Source: Rallus limicola (lineage: Eukaryota; Chordata; Aves; Gruiformes; Rallidae). Taken from it: a DNA stretch of 64,000 nucleotides. This document shows, in pieces, positions 1 through 9,805 of this stretch (positions are counted from its first letter, which is position 1; each line of letters starts with the position of its first letter). Location of the stretch: positions 2,662,537 to 2,726,536 of the forward strand of contig JAKCOZ010000011.1 in assembly GCA_022605955.1 (NCBI GenBank), in the 5' to 3' direction. The translations under genes were made by a program, and so were the position numbers. The notes beneath the pieces are model-generated. The model was given only the letters and a program-made list of their open reading frames with translations. It was not told the origin of the DNA and did no database searches.

Positions 1-1123
1 ATCTGGTCTCCTCTGTCTAGTGTGCTTCTGAGCTTTGGATAGATCCTGTCCCACTCCTTCCTCTGATCCAGGGTTAGGGAAGAGACTTGCAGGGCATGTT
101 GCTCTTTGTTCTCTCAGCATACCAGCACCTTTTATTGTTTTGAATATATATTTAAAACTGACATTTTCCCCTACTTAGTGGAATCATACATCCTAAAATT
201 CCTGTTAACAGAAGGAGGAGCAGGATCCATATCCCTTGCAGTTCATCTTCAGCAGCGAAGCATTGCTATCAGCCTGGCACTGAAACAGCTTCTTAATCTG
301 CTGCATGGAAAAGTGCCTTGAAGAGTGGGTGTAAGGATTGTGGGCTATGGGCCAGGAAAGACGTGGCATGCCAATGAAATAATGCATTCATTCTTCAGAA
401 TGTGACAAAAAGAGTCTTCTGGATGTCCTGTTGGGCTGCTGGGAGGGCAGGGGAGAGAGGAAGCTTGTAAATAAAGCTGGCAGGAGAGAAAGGTCGTTGG
501 GTAGTCAGGCAGAAGTCAGGTGTGTATGCACCTGATGCCTGTCAGAGAAGCACAAAGGACAAAGGTAGAGGGCAAAAGGATTTTTTAATATTTTTTAAAA
601 TGAAAATACCATACAAATGTACTTGTTTTAGAGCAAATATGAAAATTAACCAGTCTGTAAAAATTATAAACCTGCTATGAGTTTCTCTAGATGGAAAGCT
701 GAGAGTCCCTGAAGCATCAGCCTCCTTTAGCAGGTACTGAGCTCAGAACTTAACAGACTTTAATTAGTACAGAATGGGTGCATCTTGTTAGGTTTTAGTT
801 TGGATCAGGAATGCCCTTCTGATGCAGATTTGCTGCTTGTGTGGATTTACATAACAAATCATAAATAGGAATTTACATCAGGGAAACCTGCGTGGAAACT
901 GAGTGTTATTCAAAGATGTGATAGGAACAGATGTTGGAGCAGACAGTGAGAATGAGTAAAGGTTACCTTTGCAGGATCTTGCAGTTGCTTGTTGGAGTTG
1001 TCTTGAACATCAGATAATTTTCAGTCAAGTTTTCCAATCTGCTTTTTGTTTCCTGTATGATGGCTATTGCATGCAGGACACAAAATAAAGAATCTAACAG
1101 TATTATAAACTATGAGTGTTATT

Positions 1124-1290
1124 ATCACAGAATCCCAGAATTACAAGGGTTAGCAGGGACCTCTGGAGATCATCTAGCCTAACCCCCTGCCAGAGCAGGA
1201 TCACCTTGAGCAGGTTGCACAGGACAGCATCCAGGTGGGTTTTGAATGTCTCTAGAGATGGAGACTTTACAACCTCTCTGTGAGGGTAGA
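1124..1290 (-). mobile_element. CR1 LINE 3' fragment
   Basis: On the + strand it opens with the reversed CR1 terminus (TCACAGAATCCCAGAAT), then a GACCTCTGGAGATCATCTAG-type segment and a CCCCTGCCAGAGCAGG-like hairpin. It is 5'-truncated near ACCTCTCTGTGAGGG. Confidence 0.9.
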
Positions 1291-3279
1291 TAACTTATTA
1301 ATTAATAATTTTGCTTAGGATTCATCTAAGTTATGCTGCATCATAGACTTCCACAGCTGAGCTAGCCATGCTAGCCTCCGTTTGCAGCTGTGAAAGAGAA
1401 ACAGGCAATTCAGACAGAAATCATTGTATTTTGGGTGTTTTGATTCAACTACCAATTCAGATATTTCCAGGTTTTTGTAACAGGTGCATTTCCTCCATGG
1501 GCTCATTTCTCCTGCCTTAAAACCCATGCAGACAACTACATTTGCAATGTCCAGGAGTATTTTGCCTGGCCTCAAGGATGCCTTTCAAGAACAGCATGTG
1601 CCATTTATATCAGCCTTGGGTAGATAGATGTCTTGGATATCCTACAGCATCTCAAATGATCCTGGATGTCTCCCTTTAGGCAGATAAATTAATCCCTGAA
1701 TGTATGAGTTCCTGTTGCAGTCAATGGACACCTAGTCAATATGGTTAATGTGATCTGTAAAGCTGTTCCTGGGGTTCAATTCTGCTCTGTGAATATTTCA
1801 AACTTATTACAGATGATTGTTAACAATGGGATGCTTATCTCTCTTATCAGAGCAACACTCTGCTTTCATTATATTTTGGAAAAATACCTCAGTTTATGCT
1901 AACTAATTTTTTACAAATATGCAAATTATCTGGGTTGCCTATGGAAACACATATTCCTTGGCTGAGTGTAAGACTGTGTACAAAAAGAGTTGTTTGGAAG
2001 ATATATATGTGTATGGATACACAAAGAGAATAGTTTGAGCAAATGAATGTGGGTGCTAGAAAGGAATAAGGGGTACTAGCTTTTATTCCCAAATTGTATG
2101 ATTAATATTATTTATCAGGATGAATGAACCTTTAAAGATTGCCATTTGAATCTGTTTGCTTTTGAAGTTCAAAAGAAAAAAATAATCTTTAAATGCCTTT
2201 TGAAATTCCAATTAAGAGTCAGTCAAAACCCATCACTAGAAGAAGAGTTTTTGTTTTACAAATTAGCAGCTCAAAAGTGACAAATACCTTCAATGCTTAA
2301 ACGCTCTTGTGCAATACCCATTATGTTCAAATGATACTTTTTCTGGGAACATGAGTGTATTCCCCAGTATTTCCATTTTATTTTTTAACCCTTTCTCTTA
2401 GGACTGTGCCTGGAAGCTCTCTATCAAACTCTAAAGCTCCACTCACTTCACCAATCGCAATTTGATTATGCAAATTATGCCATGAGTAGCTTAAAATCAC
2501 ATTTGTGTTTTCTCATTTCAAATTATAATATGGGTGGCTTATTTTGCTTTTATGTTTCTTTTCCTACTGTGTTTTTTTTTTCCCTTTTTGAATTTTATTT
2601 AGTTATTTAATTTAATTACTTTTATTATTTATTTTTTCAGTTGCTCTCCTGGACTAGCAATATTTAGGGGAAGTAAACTTATTTTTTCATACAACGAGAG
2701 CGTATGAAAGTCTGGAACTGAGATTATTTCCCTGTTTTAGTAATGGTTGTTCATGTTAAACATAGCTTAAGGCAGCCAGTGCTCTGAAGAACAGGCTTTC
2801 CATGAGCTGATGTGTCTTAACTCCAGAATATTACGTGGGGGTTTATCGTTAATATTTCTCTCCTTGTGACAGTTTCTCTGTAGAACCTGGCACCACTTTA
2901 GCAGAATAACAAACATCATCTGCTGAATCTATTAATACAGTGGAAAGCAATTTAGCATTGTATTGTTGTAAATTATGTCCCTTTACTAGCAGGTTGTTTT
3001 ATTATGACAAAGATTTCAATTTTATCAGTTCTGGATGGGGGGATTTATTGTTTGTGCAAGTTGCCAGCGTACTTGAGAAATGATGAGAATAGTTCACCAA
3101 GAGAATAAAATGTCTCTCAGAGGAAGGGGGGCAGAATGAATTCAGGCAGAAACTGGTTAAAGAAGAGAAAATGCGAAAGAAACTGGGATAAGGATGTAGA
3201 TCACTAGGTCGAATCGACAGGTCAGAGAGGACTATCAGTGAGAGAACCTTAAATAATAGTTATTGAGCAAAGAGAGCCA

Positions 3280-3630
3280 CTGACCTTGAATATCTCCAGG
3301 GACGGGGCCTCTACCACCTCTGGGCAACCTGGGTCAGTGACCCACCACCCTCAGAGGGAAGGACTTTATCCTAATATCCAACCTAAATCTCCCCTTTTCT
3401 AGTTTAAACCATCACCCATCGCTCCATGCCCTCAGGAACAGTTCTTCCCCAGCTTTCCTACAGGCACCTTTCAGGGACTGGAAGGGGCTTTAAGGTCTCC
3501 TTGGAGCCTTCTCTTCTCCAGGCTGAGCAACCCCATCTCTCTCAACCTGGCTTCACAGGAGAGCTGCTCCAGCTCTTGGATCATTTTTGGATCATTTTGA
3601 TCATCGTTCTCTCTGGGTTTCCTACAATGT
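3280..3630 (-). mobile_element. CR1 LINE fragment lacking its 3' terminus
   Basis: Antisense CR1 3' region (CTCCAGGGACGGGGCCTC, then TATCCAACCTAAATCTCC, then CTTCTCCAGGCTGAGC). The terminal octamers are missing, so the copy has been cut at its 3' side. It ends close to a duplicated GGATCATTTT at about 3579-3598. Confidence 0.88.
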
Positions 3631-4001
3631 GCTTGATTCCTATTGCCAGGAGTGTTTATCTAGTTTACACCTGTTGGCAGTCAGCTGTCCTTTGATAATT
3701 GGCCACGTGGGTGAACGACAACCAAAATTTTGACTGAACATCAAATATCTGCATGCATAAATTGTTAAACCAAAGCTTTTTTCCTCCTCTGTAACATATA
3801 ATTTAATCCATTATCACTGCCACCTTTAAAGAAAGCATATGCCTGAAAGCAGAAAATTAAATAACTGTTTGCTATTAATACAAATTGTTGTGTTTTGACA
3901 GCTTGCTAATCAACTAAGGTAAAAATGGTGCCATACAAATAGTGCAATTGCCTTTTAAGTAACTTTTTTTAAAGTGTGTGAGTATGTTTGGGCTTTTGAA
4001 T

Positions 4002-4355
4002 AATAGAATCACAGAAGCATAGAATAGTGTCAGTTGGAAAAGACCTTCAAGATCATTGAAACTAACCATCTATCCAGCCCTACGAGGTCCAACGTTAGAC
4101 CATGTCACCAAGTATGACATCTACTCTTCTTTTAAACACCACTGGGATGGTGACTTAGATGGTCACCTCCAGCTGCCCTGTACAGCCTGTTCCAGTATCT
4201 GACAAGCCTTTCAGTAAAGAAAATGTTTCCTAATATCCAACCTAAACTTCCCCTGATGCAACTTCAGACCATTTCCCCTTGTCCTGTCACTAGCTACCAG
4301 GGAGAAGAGACCTACCTCTACCTCACTACTACTACCTTTTTGGTAGTTGAACCCT
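4002..4355 (-). mobile_element. CR1 LINE 3' fragment just upstream of the MSRA exon
   Basis: Begins with a reversed terminus (ATAGAATCACAGAAGCATAG), then a GTTGGAAAAGACCTTCAAGA segment and CCCCTTGTCCTGTCAC. It is 5'-truncated. It belongs to the subfamily with AAGACCTTCAAGATCAT and is diverged. It lies antisense to MSRA, 245 bp before the exon. Confidence 0.9.
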
Positions 4356-4599
4356 TGTAGGATTTGTCCTCTGTGATATGTTAATATTCAGAAGCATGAA
4401 CAAAACTTTATTTTATTAGTGCACAGCAGCAGAATGGATTTCTCTGTGTAGTTTCTCTATACATAACCTTGGGAAACATTTACCCCTCACATGCTGGCTG
4501 TAGATGTTAATTACACTATGGACTATATTGATTAATGCACGAGTGAGTTAGTATTGAGCAGATTTTGACATAACAGTATGTACTTCTCACAACATTTAG

Positions 4600-4719
4600 G
4601 AATGGGCTGCTTCTGGGGAGCTGAGAGGAAGTTCTGGAGGCAGAAGGGAGTCTACTCCACTCAAGTGGGTTATGCTGGAGGATATACTCCGAACCCTACC
4701 TACAAAGAAGTGTGTTCAG
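4600..4719 (+). CDS. MSRA: MSRA internal exon with the GCFWG active site
   Basis: This is an internal exon of peptide methionine sulfoxide reductase A, which reduces methionine-S-sulfoxide in proteins using thioredoxin. Seen: acceptor AG at 4598-4599, and donor CAG|GTAAGT with GT at 4720-4721, a perfect consensus. The frame is GA + 39 codons + G, phase 1 at both ends, 120 bp. GCFWG is at 4605-4619, with the catalytic Cys codon TGC at 4608-4610. [12 protein letters not shown] follows, then NPTYKEVCS at the end. The Tyr of PTY (4701-4703) lies 31 residues after the Cys, matching active-site Tyr82 of E. coli MsrA (Cys51). The upstream polypyrimidine tract is short (CTTCTCACAACATTTAG). Odd point: Arg-Gln follows RKFW, where I recall Val-Leu in human MSRA. 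A diverged CR1 lies only 245 bp upstream. No stop or frameshift suggests a pseudogene. Confidence 0.96.
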
Positions 4720-5179
4720 GTAAGTCTTCCTTTTTGGTTGAGTAGAATCCTGTCAGATTATGGGTGACAATGAAAAGTTGAATGTGTGACTGCAGCAACT
4801 AAAGAGATTGGATCTTTCCTCAACCCTGGTACTGGCTTTTCATCCTAAACTGTAATGAAATCTATGGTATGTCCATCCCATTGTCATCTCCTAATAATTA
4901 ATGGGTTAATGTATGTACAAATCTTTGGAGGAAAAAGAAAAAAGTGATTTCTTAAGGAAATTAATTCTCTTTCAAATGATGCAAATAGCTTCCTTAGAGA
5001 AAGCATGAGTTTGTGTTTCACTTTTGTCCATGTCTCAGTACAAAAAAATATGAGAAAGCAGACAATCTGCCTTTTTCTTTTTTATTTTGTACAGCCTGGC
5101 CCATGGCATCCAATCATTTCCACACCAAACCCTTGGATTTTTCATTGCACTCTCATCCTAACCCTCCTACAGTACTAAT

Positions 5180-5218
5180 AACCCAATCCAGTTCCTCTCT
5201 GGAAAATTGGATTGGGTT
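5180..5218. repeat. Perfect 11-bp inverted repeat (hairpin)
   Basis: AACCCAATCCA (5180-5190) pairs fully with TGGATTGGGTT (5208-5218) across a 17-base loop. It lies in unique intron 460 bp after the GCFWG exon. Confidence 0.85.
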
Positions 5219-5777
5219 CTTTCTATCTAAAACATAGAACCACTGGCAGCCAACTGACTAATGTTGCTGTTAAAGCAAATCCTTGCTTTCTTATAGTCGC
5301 TGGGGGAGAACAGCTTGGAGGTTTTCTTTTGGTTTAATTTTCTTGTTAACGCTTTTTATGCCAAATGCTGAAGTTGCTACACTGTTCTGACTGACAGTCT
5401 GTCACATAGGCTCCACGGAAAGAGTGTAAAAAAGTTCAGTGGTGCAAACAAATAATGGATACTTTAACAACTATGCACAAGTGCTGCAAGACACCCAAAA
5501 TCCCCAGAAACTTTCTTGAAGTAGCAAAAGATGTGAAAAGAGATGTTTTAATGTTGTACTATATAGACAATACAGAACTCATAAGAAATTGCCTTATAAA
5601 TGCTAAAAATCCCCACATTAGAGAGAATTTCTGTTGGGAGCTTGCAGCAGTAGGCAAGCTCCTGAGTACAAATGTCTGTTGTATAGAAATTAAAAAATAT
5701 CATGAACAAAAAACATGACACCATACCTTTAGCATCAACTGATACTCAGCCCTCCTGCAAAACACAGCAGTAAGAAG

Positions 5778-6470
5778 CTTCTGTGGAAAAATACCTGGCA
5801 GTCCTGGTGGACAACAGGTTGACCATAAGCCAGAAATGTGCTCTTGGGCCAAGAAAGCCAATGGCCTCCTGGGGTGTATCAAGAAAAGTGTGGGCAGCAG
5901 GTTGAGGGAGGTTCTCCTGCCCCTCTGCTCTGCTCTGGTGAGGCCTCATCTGGAATATTGTGTGTGGTGCTGGGCTCCTGGGTCAAGAAGGACAGAGGGC
6001 TACCGGAGAGGGGAAAAAAAGGTGCTTTGGAGATGCTGAGGGGACTAGAACATCTCTCTTTTGAAGAGAGGCTGAGGGACTTGGGTCTTCTTAGCCTGGA
6101 GAAGACTGAGGGGGGATCTTATCAATACTGATAAATACTTGAAGGGTGGGTGTCAGGAGGATGGAGTCAGTCTTTCTTCAGAGGTGCCCAGGGACATGAC
6201 AAGAGGCAATGGGAACAAAGTGAAATAGAAGCAGTTCCAACTAACCATGAGGAGGAACTTCGTTCCTGGGAGGGTGGCAGAGCCCTGGGCCAGGCTGCTC
6301 AGAGAGGTTGGGGAGTCTCCACCTCTGGAGACATTCAAACCCTGTGATCCTGGACTCTGTCCTGTGCAGTCTTCTCAAGGTGACCCTGCTCTGGTGGGGT
6401 GTTACACTAGATGATCTCCAGAGGTCTCTTCCAACCCCCATCACTCTGTAACTCTGTGGTTCTGTGATTC
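5778..6470 (+). mobile_element. CR1 LINE 3' fragment with the end of ORF2
   Basis: The 5' part encodes remnants of the CR1 ORF2 C-terminus in broken frames (CALGPRKPMASW-like, then [16 protein letters not shown], then [17 protein letters not shown]). The 3' UTR follows, ending at CTCTGTGGTTCTGTGATTC. It is the first CR1 after the GCFWG exon and lies in the opposite orientation to the copy before that exon. Confidence 0.95.
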
Positions 6471-7980
6471 ATCTATGGAAGGATCAGTGATGCCTGCCTT
6501 ACTTATCCAGATGTTCCATTACTTCCTGATACTTCTGCATTTTTGTATTTTTCAATTTTATCATTTGCTGGCACTATCGGTAATTTTTATACTTAGACAT
6601 AGTTCAACACCCATCTGGTAATTATTGTCCACTCTGTGTTAATGGCTTGGGTCTTAAATAATTATATTATTTATATGGAATAGGAATGTGCAACACAACT
6701 TCTCTTTTCCTATCCACTCGTGGTTCCAGTACACTGAGGGTTGTTGTGATGGACTGCTGAGTGTTTCTCCAGATACTGAGTACTGGCTGTTAGCTGAGGG
6801 GAGATGTGAACACAGCATAACATGGTGTAGCCAGGAAAGTAGAAAAAAGGTACCATCTCTTGTAATTACATAGACTGTTGATTGGTTTTATATTTCAGAA
6901 TAACTCCATAGTTTTTTGAGCTTTGCATTTGATGATTGAGATATTTTGAAAGCCTTTTGTAGCTATTTTCTCCGTTGTATTTTATCAATGGTGAGTAAAA
7001 ATTAAAAAGGTAATTGAATAGCAAGAATCCTGGAATAAATTTAAAAAACAGGGAAGAATCTTTGAAGTCCATTTTCTGACAGTTTTTTAAGTTACATTTG
7101 TAGTACAGAACCACAGTTGAAGTTATTTTTCTAGTGCTGGTTTTTATACACATTTGTGTTATGGATTTTTATCTGCCTCCAGATGCTGGACACTGGAGCA
7201 TTTTTTGCTCAGAGATATCCAGAAGTATAAGCACACATTTCATAGCCTTGCCTATGTAAACATAAGTGGGATATGTATGTTCTACACGTTACACTGCCTA
7301 GTTGTGCAGCTGAGCTGCATTGGAGAATTTATTGATTTCTGCATCCTATTTTTTTTTTTGTTCCTTTAGCTTCCTCTAGCTTTATGTTCTTCCAATTTCA
7401 TTCTGATTATTTTTTTTTGGCAGTTTTTTTTCATCTTTGAACATACTTTTTGGAAATCTCTTTAAAGAGAGCTCTCACAAACTCCCCTAAGATATTGCCA
7501 TCTGGCTGCTTCTGGTTGCCATAGTTTTTACTAAGAAGAACAGTTCTTATGAAATACCAGACTTCAGTTACGCAGTGTGTGATTACCACTTTCTTATTTG
7601 TCTGTTCTGACAAGATCATATCTATGGTAAACACTTAACAGTCATATCCTCTAAAACCACCTCTAGAAAGGACATCAGGGCCATCTAAACTGTATCTGCT
7701 TGGCACCTCTCTGAGCTTTGCTTTCAGCTCATACAGTCCTGGCAATCTGCTCAGGAAAGTTATTTTAGTCCAGTATCTTTCTGCCACTTTACTCCAAAGC
7801 CAGAAAGCAACAATTATTTGTAGGAAAAAGTTAGCAATTCTTCTAAATGCTAACTTCTAAATGCTAATTTCTAACTTAGATCTTTAAGTCTTTTCTTCTT
7901 ACTAAGGTCGCTCAAAACATATCAACCAATGGTGGGGTTTTTGATTCAGTTGCCTAAATGTAGTATTTCATACCATGTGG

Positions 7981-8324
7981 GATGCCTCATCTTGAGCACT
8001 GGGTGCAGTTTTGGGTGCCACAGTATGAGAGGGACACAAAACTCTTGTGTCCAGAGGAGGGCAGTGAGGATGGGGAAGGTTCTGGAGAGGAAGACTTAGG
8101 AGAAGAGGTTGAAGTCCCTTGGTTTGTATAGCCTGGAGAAGAGGAGGCTGAGGGGAGACCTAATGGGGGTCTGTGGCTTCCTGACTAGGGGAGTGAAGGA
8201 GCAGCACCGATCTCTCTCCTCTCTTTGGGGACCAGTGATAGAATCTGAGGGAATGCTGTGAAGCTGCACCAGGGAAGGTTTAGGCTGGGTGTCAGGTTCT
8301 GTGCTGAGAGGGCGGTTGGGCTTC
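7981..8324 (+). mobile_element. CR1 LINE fragment, truncated at both ends
   Basis: Sense CR1 (CTGGGTGCAGTTTTGGGTGCC, GAGAAGAGGAGGCTGAGGGG, CTGCACCAGGGAAGGTTTAG) that stops abruptly after GCTGAGAGGGCGGTTGGGC. It shares the GTCTGTGGCTTCCTGAC segment with the copies at 19849 and 49327. Confidence 0.92.
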
Positions 8325-8411
8325 ATTTTAGTGTAATACCACTACCCCATGTCTGGTCACTACAGAATTTGACATAAAGTCTTCCTCAGCATCTTTATAT
8401 ATAGAAAGTCT

Positions 8412-9158
8412 GCAATTGGGTCTCCCTCGAGCCTTCTTTACTCCAGGCTGAACCAGCCCAACTCTCTCAGCCTATCTCCATAGGTTCTCCAGCTCTCTGA
8501 TCATCTTCATGGCCTCCTCTGTATTTGCTCCAACAAGTCCATGTCTTTCCTGTCCTGGGGAGCCCAGAGCTGGACACAGTACCACAGCAGGGGGTCTCAC
8601 TAGAGTGAGCTTGAAGAGTGGAATCACCCCTTCTCGGCCTGCTGAATATGCTTCTTTTCATGCAGTCCAGGATGCAATTGGATGCTATCTGGACTGCAAG
8701 CATATATAATATAAGCACTTTTATCTAATTTTTCATCTACCAATATCCCCAAGTCCTTCTCCTCAAGGTTGCTCTCAATCCATTCATCACCCAGCCTGTA
8801 CCAATACTGTTGATTGTCTTGACCCACATGCTGGCCATGTTGAACCTCATAAGGTTTTCACAGGCCCACCTCTCAAGGTCCTTCTGGATGGTGTCCCTTT
8901 CCTCAAGCACACTCAACATGCATTACCTGTCTTTAGGAACACTAGTTGTTACTGATGCAGTCATTGAGCAAATTCCTTATCCATTGAATACTCCATCAAA
9001 CCAGTATCTAGAACTTAGAGACAAGGATATTGTTTGGGACTGTGTCAGAGGCCTTACAGAAGTCAAGATAGATCACATCTGTTGCTCTTCCCTTATACAG
9101 CCCCACAGTTACTGTATGGACAGAAACCACTAGGTTAGTCAGGTGACTAATCTGGAAA
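8412..9158 (-). mobile_element. CR1 LINE, antisense copy extending into ORF2
   Basis: On the minus strand it encodes broken ORF2 pieces, including YRLGDEWIESNLEEKDLGIL (8740-8800) and RDTIQKDLERWACENLMRFN (8830-8900). Further 5' is reverse-transcriptase-side sequence (8975-9110) matching the GGACTGTGTCAGAGGCCTTA segment of CR1. It lacks its 3' terminus. Part of the ORF2 middle and the stretch at 8690-8720 look lost or rearranged. It is one of the farthest 5'-reaching copies in the window and looks old. Confidence 0.88.
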
Positions 9159-9203
9159 GCTATTCTTTCTTACACTGCAAGAAATAAATGTCATTTCTGC
9201 TTC

Positions 9204-9208
9204 AGTCT
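9204..9208. repeat. Left target-site duplication of the solo LTR
   Basis: AGTCT, identical to 9658-9662 at the other end of the LTR. Confidence 0.88.
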
Positions 9209-9252
9209 TGTCCTGGTTCTGGCCAGGCCAGAGTCAACCTCCCCAGGCAGCC

Positions 9253-9328
9253 AGCACAGGTGAGCTGAGTTAGCACAGGTGAGCTGAGTTAGCACAGGTG
9301 AGCTGAGTTAGCACAGGTGAGCTGAGTC
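9253..9328 (+). repeat. Four 19-bp tandem repeats in the LTR U3 region
   Basis: The unit AGCACAGGTGAGCTGAGTT starts at 9253, 9272, 9291 and 9310. The first three are identical and the fourth differs only at its last base. Each unit holds one CAGGTG E-box. The array ends 40 bp before the TATA-like element, the usual position of a duplicated retroviral enhancer. Confidence 0.97.
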
Positions 9329-9368
9329 AGCCTGGGCTGGTTTGCACACCACCTGACATCACTCCCCC

Positions 9369-9376
9369 ATAAAAGG
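9369..9376 (+). promoter_or_regulatory. TATA-like element of the solo LTR
   Basis: ATAAAAGG followed by GGCTGC. It lies between the U3 repeats and the AGTAAA signal, so a start site about 25-30 bp downstream is expected. Activity is unknown. Confidence 0.65.
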
Positions 9377-9551
9377 GGCTGCTTGGGGAGGGGTACTCCT
9401 GTTTGTCTCTAGGGTAGCCTGAGCATGACCAGAGCATCAGGGTGGTCCTCATGTCTTGCAGCACTCTAATTGCCAGGTAAGATACTCTTGTGTTGTCACT
9501 GGGTGTGAGTGTAATTGACTGTTGTTGGTCTACTTTCACGGTGCTTTTGTC

Positions 9552-9557
9552 AGTAAA
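9552..9557 (+). promoter_or_regulatory. Variant poly(A) signal of the solo LTR
   Basis: AGTAAA in CAGTAAACTGCC, about 180 bp after the TATA-like element and 100 bp before the LTR end. This fits the R region of an LTR. Confidence 0.55.
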
Positions 9558-9657
9558 CTGCCTCTATCCCAGCCCAGGGAGCTTCTGTCTGCTTCTACTC
9601 TAGGAGCAAGTGAGCAGCAAGTGGTGTTCAGCTGTGGTTTGGGGCTGAACCACCACA

Positions 9658-9662
9658 AGTCT
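9658..9662. repeat. Right target-site duplication of the solo LTR
   Basis: AGTCT, identical to 9204-9208. Confidence 0.88.
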
Positions 9663-9667
9663 TTATA

Positions 9668-9805
9668 CTGAAGCTGGAGATTGACTGTTTGCAAGCATAT
9701 GTAGTGATAGGATAAGGGGAATGGCCTTAAGCTGAAGGAAGGGAGATTTAGATTAGGTATTAGGAAGAAATTCCTCTCTCTGAGGGGTGTGAAGAACTGG
9801 AAATT
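9668..9805 (+). mobile_element. CR1 LINE internal fragment
   Basis: CR1 3' UTR sequence (GCATATGTAGTGATAGGATA, then TTAGATTAGGTATTAGGAAG) with neither a 5' end nor the terminal octamers. It begins right after the LTR's target duplication; no matching half is seen on the other side of the LTR. Confidence 0.82.

Larger units (their letters stand above)
1..4599 (+). other. MSRA: MSRA intron upstream of the GCFWG exon (partial)
   Basis: The 5' end of this intron is outside the window. It holds three antisense CR1 fragments (1124, 3280 and 4002). Unique stretches 1-1123 and 1290-3280 contain no gene I recognise. The latter includes an AT-rich block near 2430-2650 with an octamer motif. 3630-4000 is featureless AT-rich DNA. 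Confidence 0.9.
9209..9657 (+). mobile_element. Solo LTR of an endogenous retrovirus
   Basis: This is a 449-bp element starting TGTCCTGGTT and ending AACCACCACA. These termini form an 8/10 inverted repeat with TG...CA ends. It is flanked by a perfect 5-bp direct repeat AGTCT (9204-9208 and 9658-9662). Inside are four 19-bp tandem repeats (9253-9328), a TATA-like ATAAAAGG (9369-9376) and an AGTAAA poly(A)-type signal (9552-9557), in the order expected for U3-R-U5. No gag, pol or env sequence adjoins it, so it is a recombined solo LTR. The 5-bp duplication and TGTCCTGGTT start suggest an avian ERV-L-like family; the exact family is not recognised. Confidence 0.9.

Noticed and set aside
5455..5718. 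87-codon open frame with several Cys and Lys
   Set aside because: No domain match, no splice or start context of note; it lies just before a CR1 in an intron.
9253..9328. 19-bp repeat array as a CRISPR array
   Set aside because: Units are directly abutting without spacers and lie inside an LTR in vertebrate DNA.
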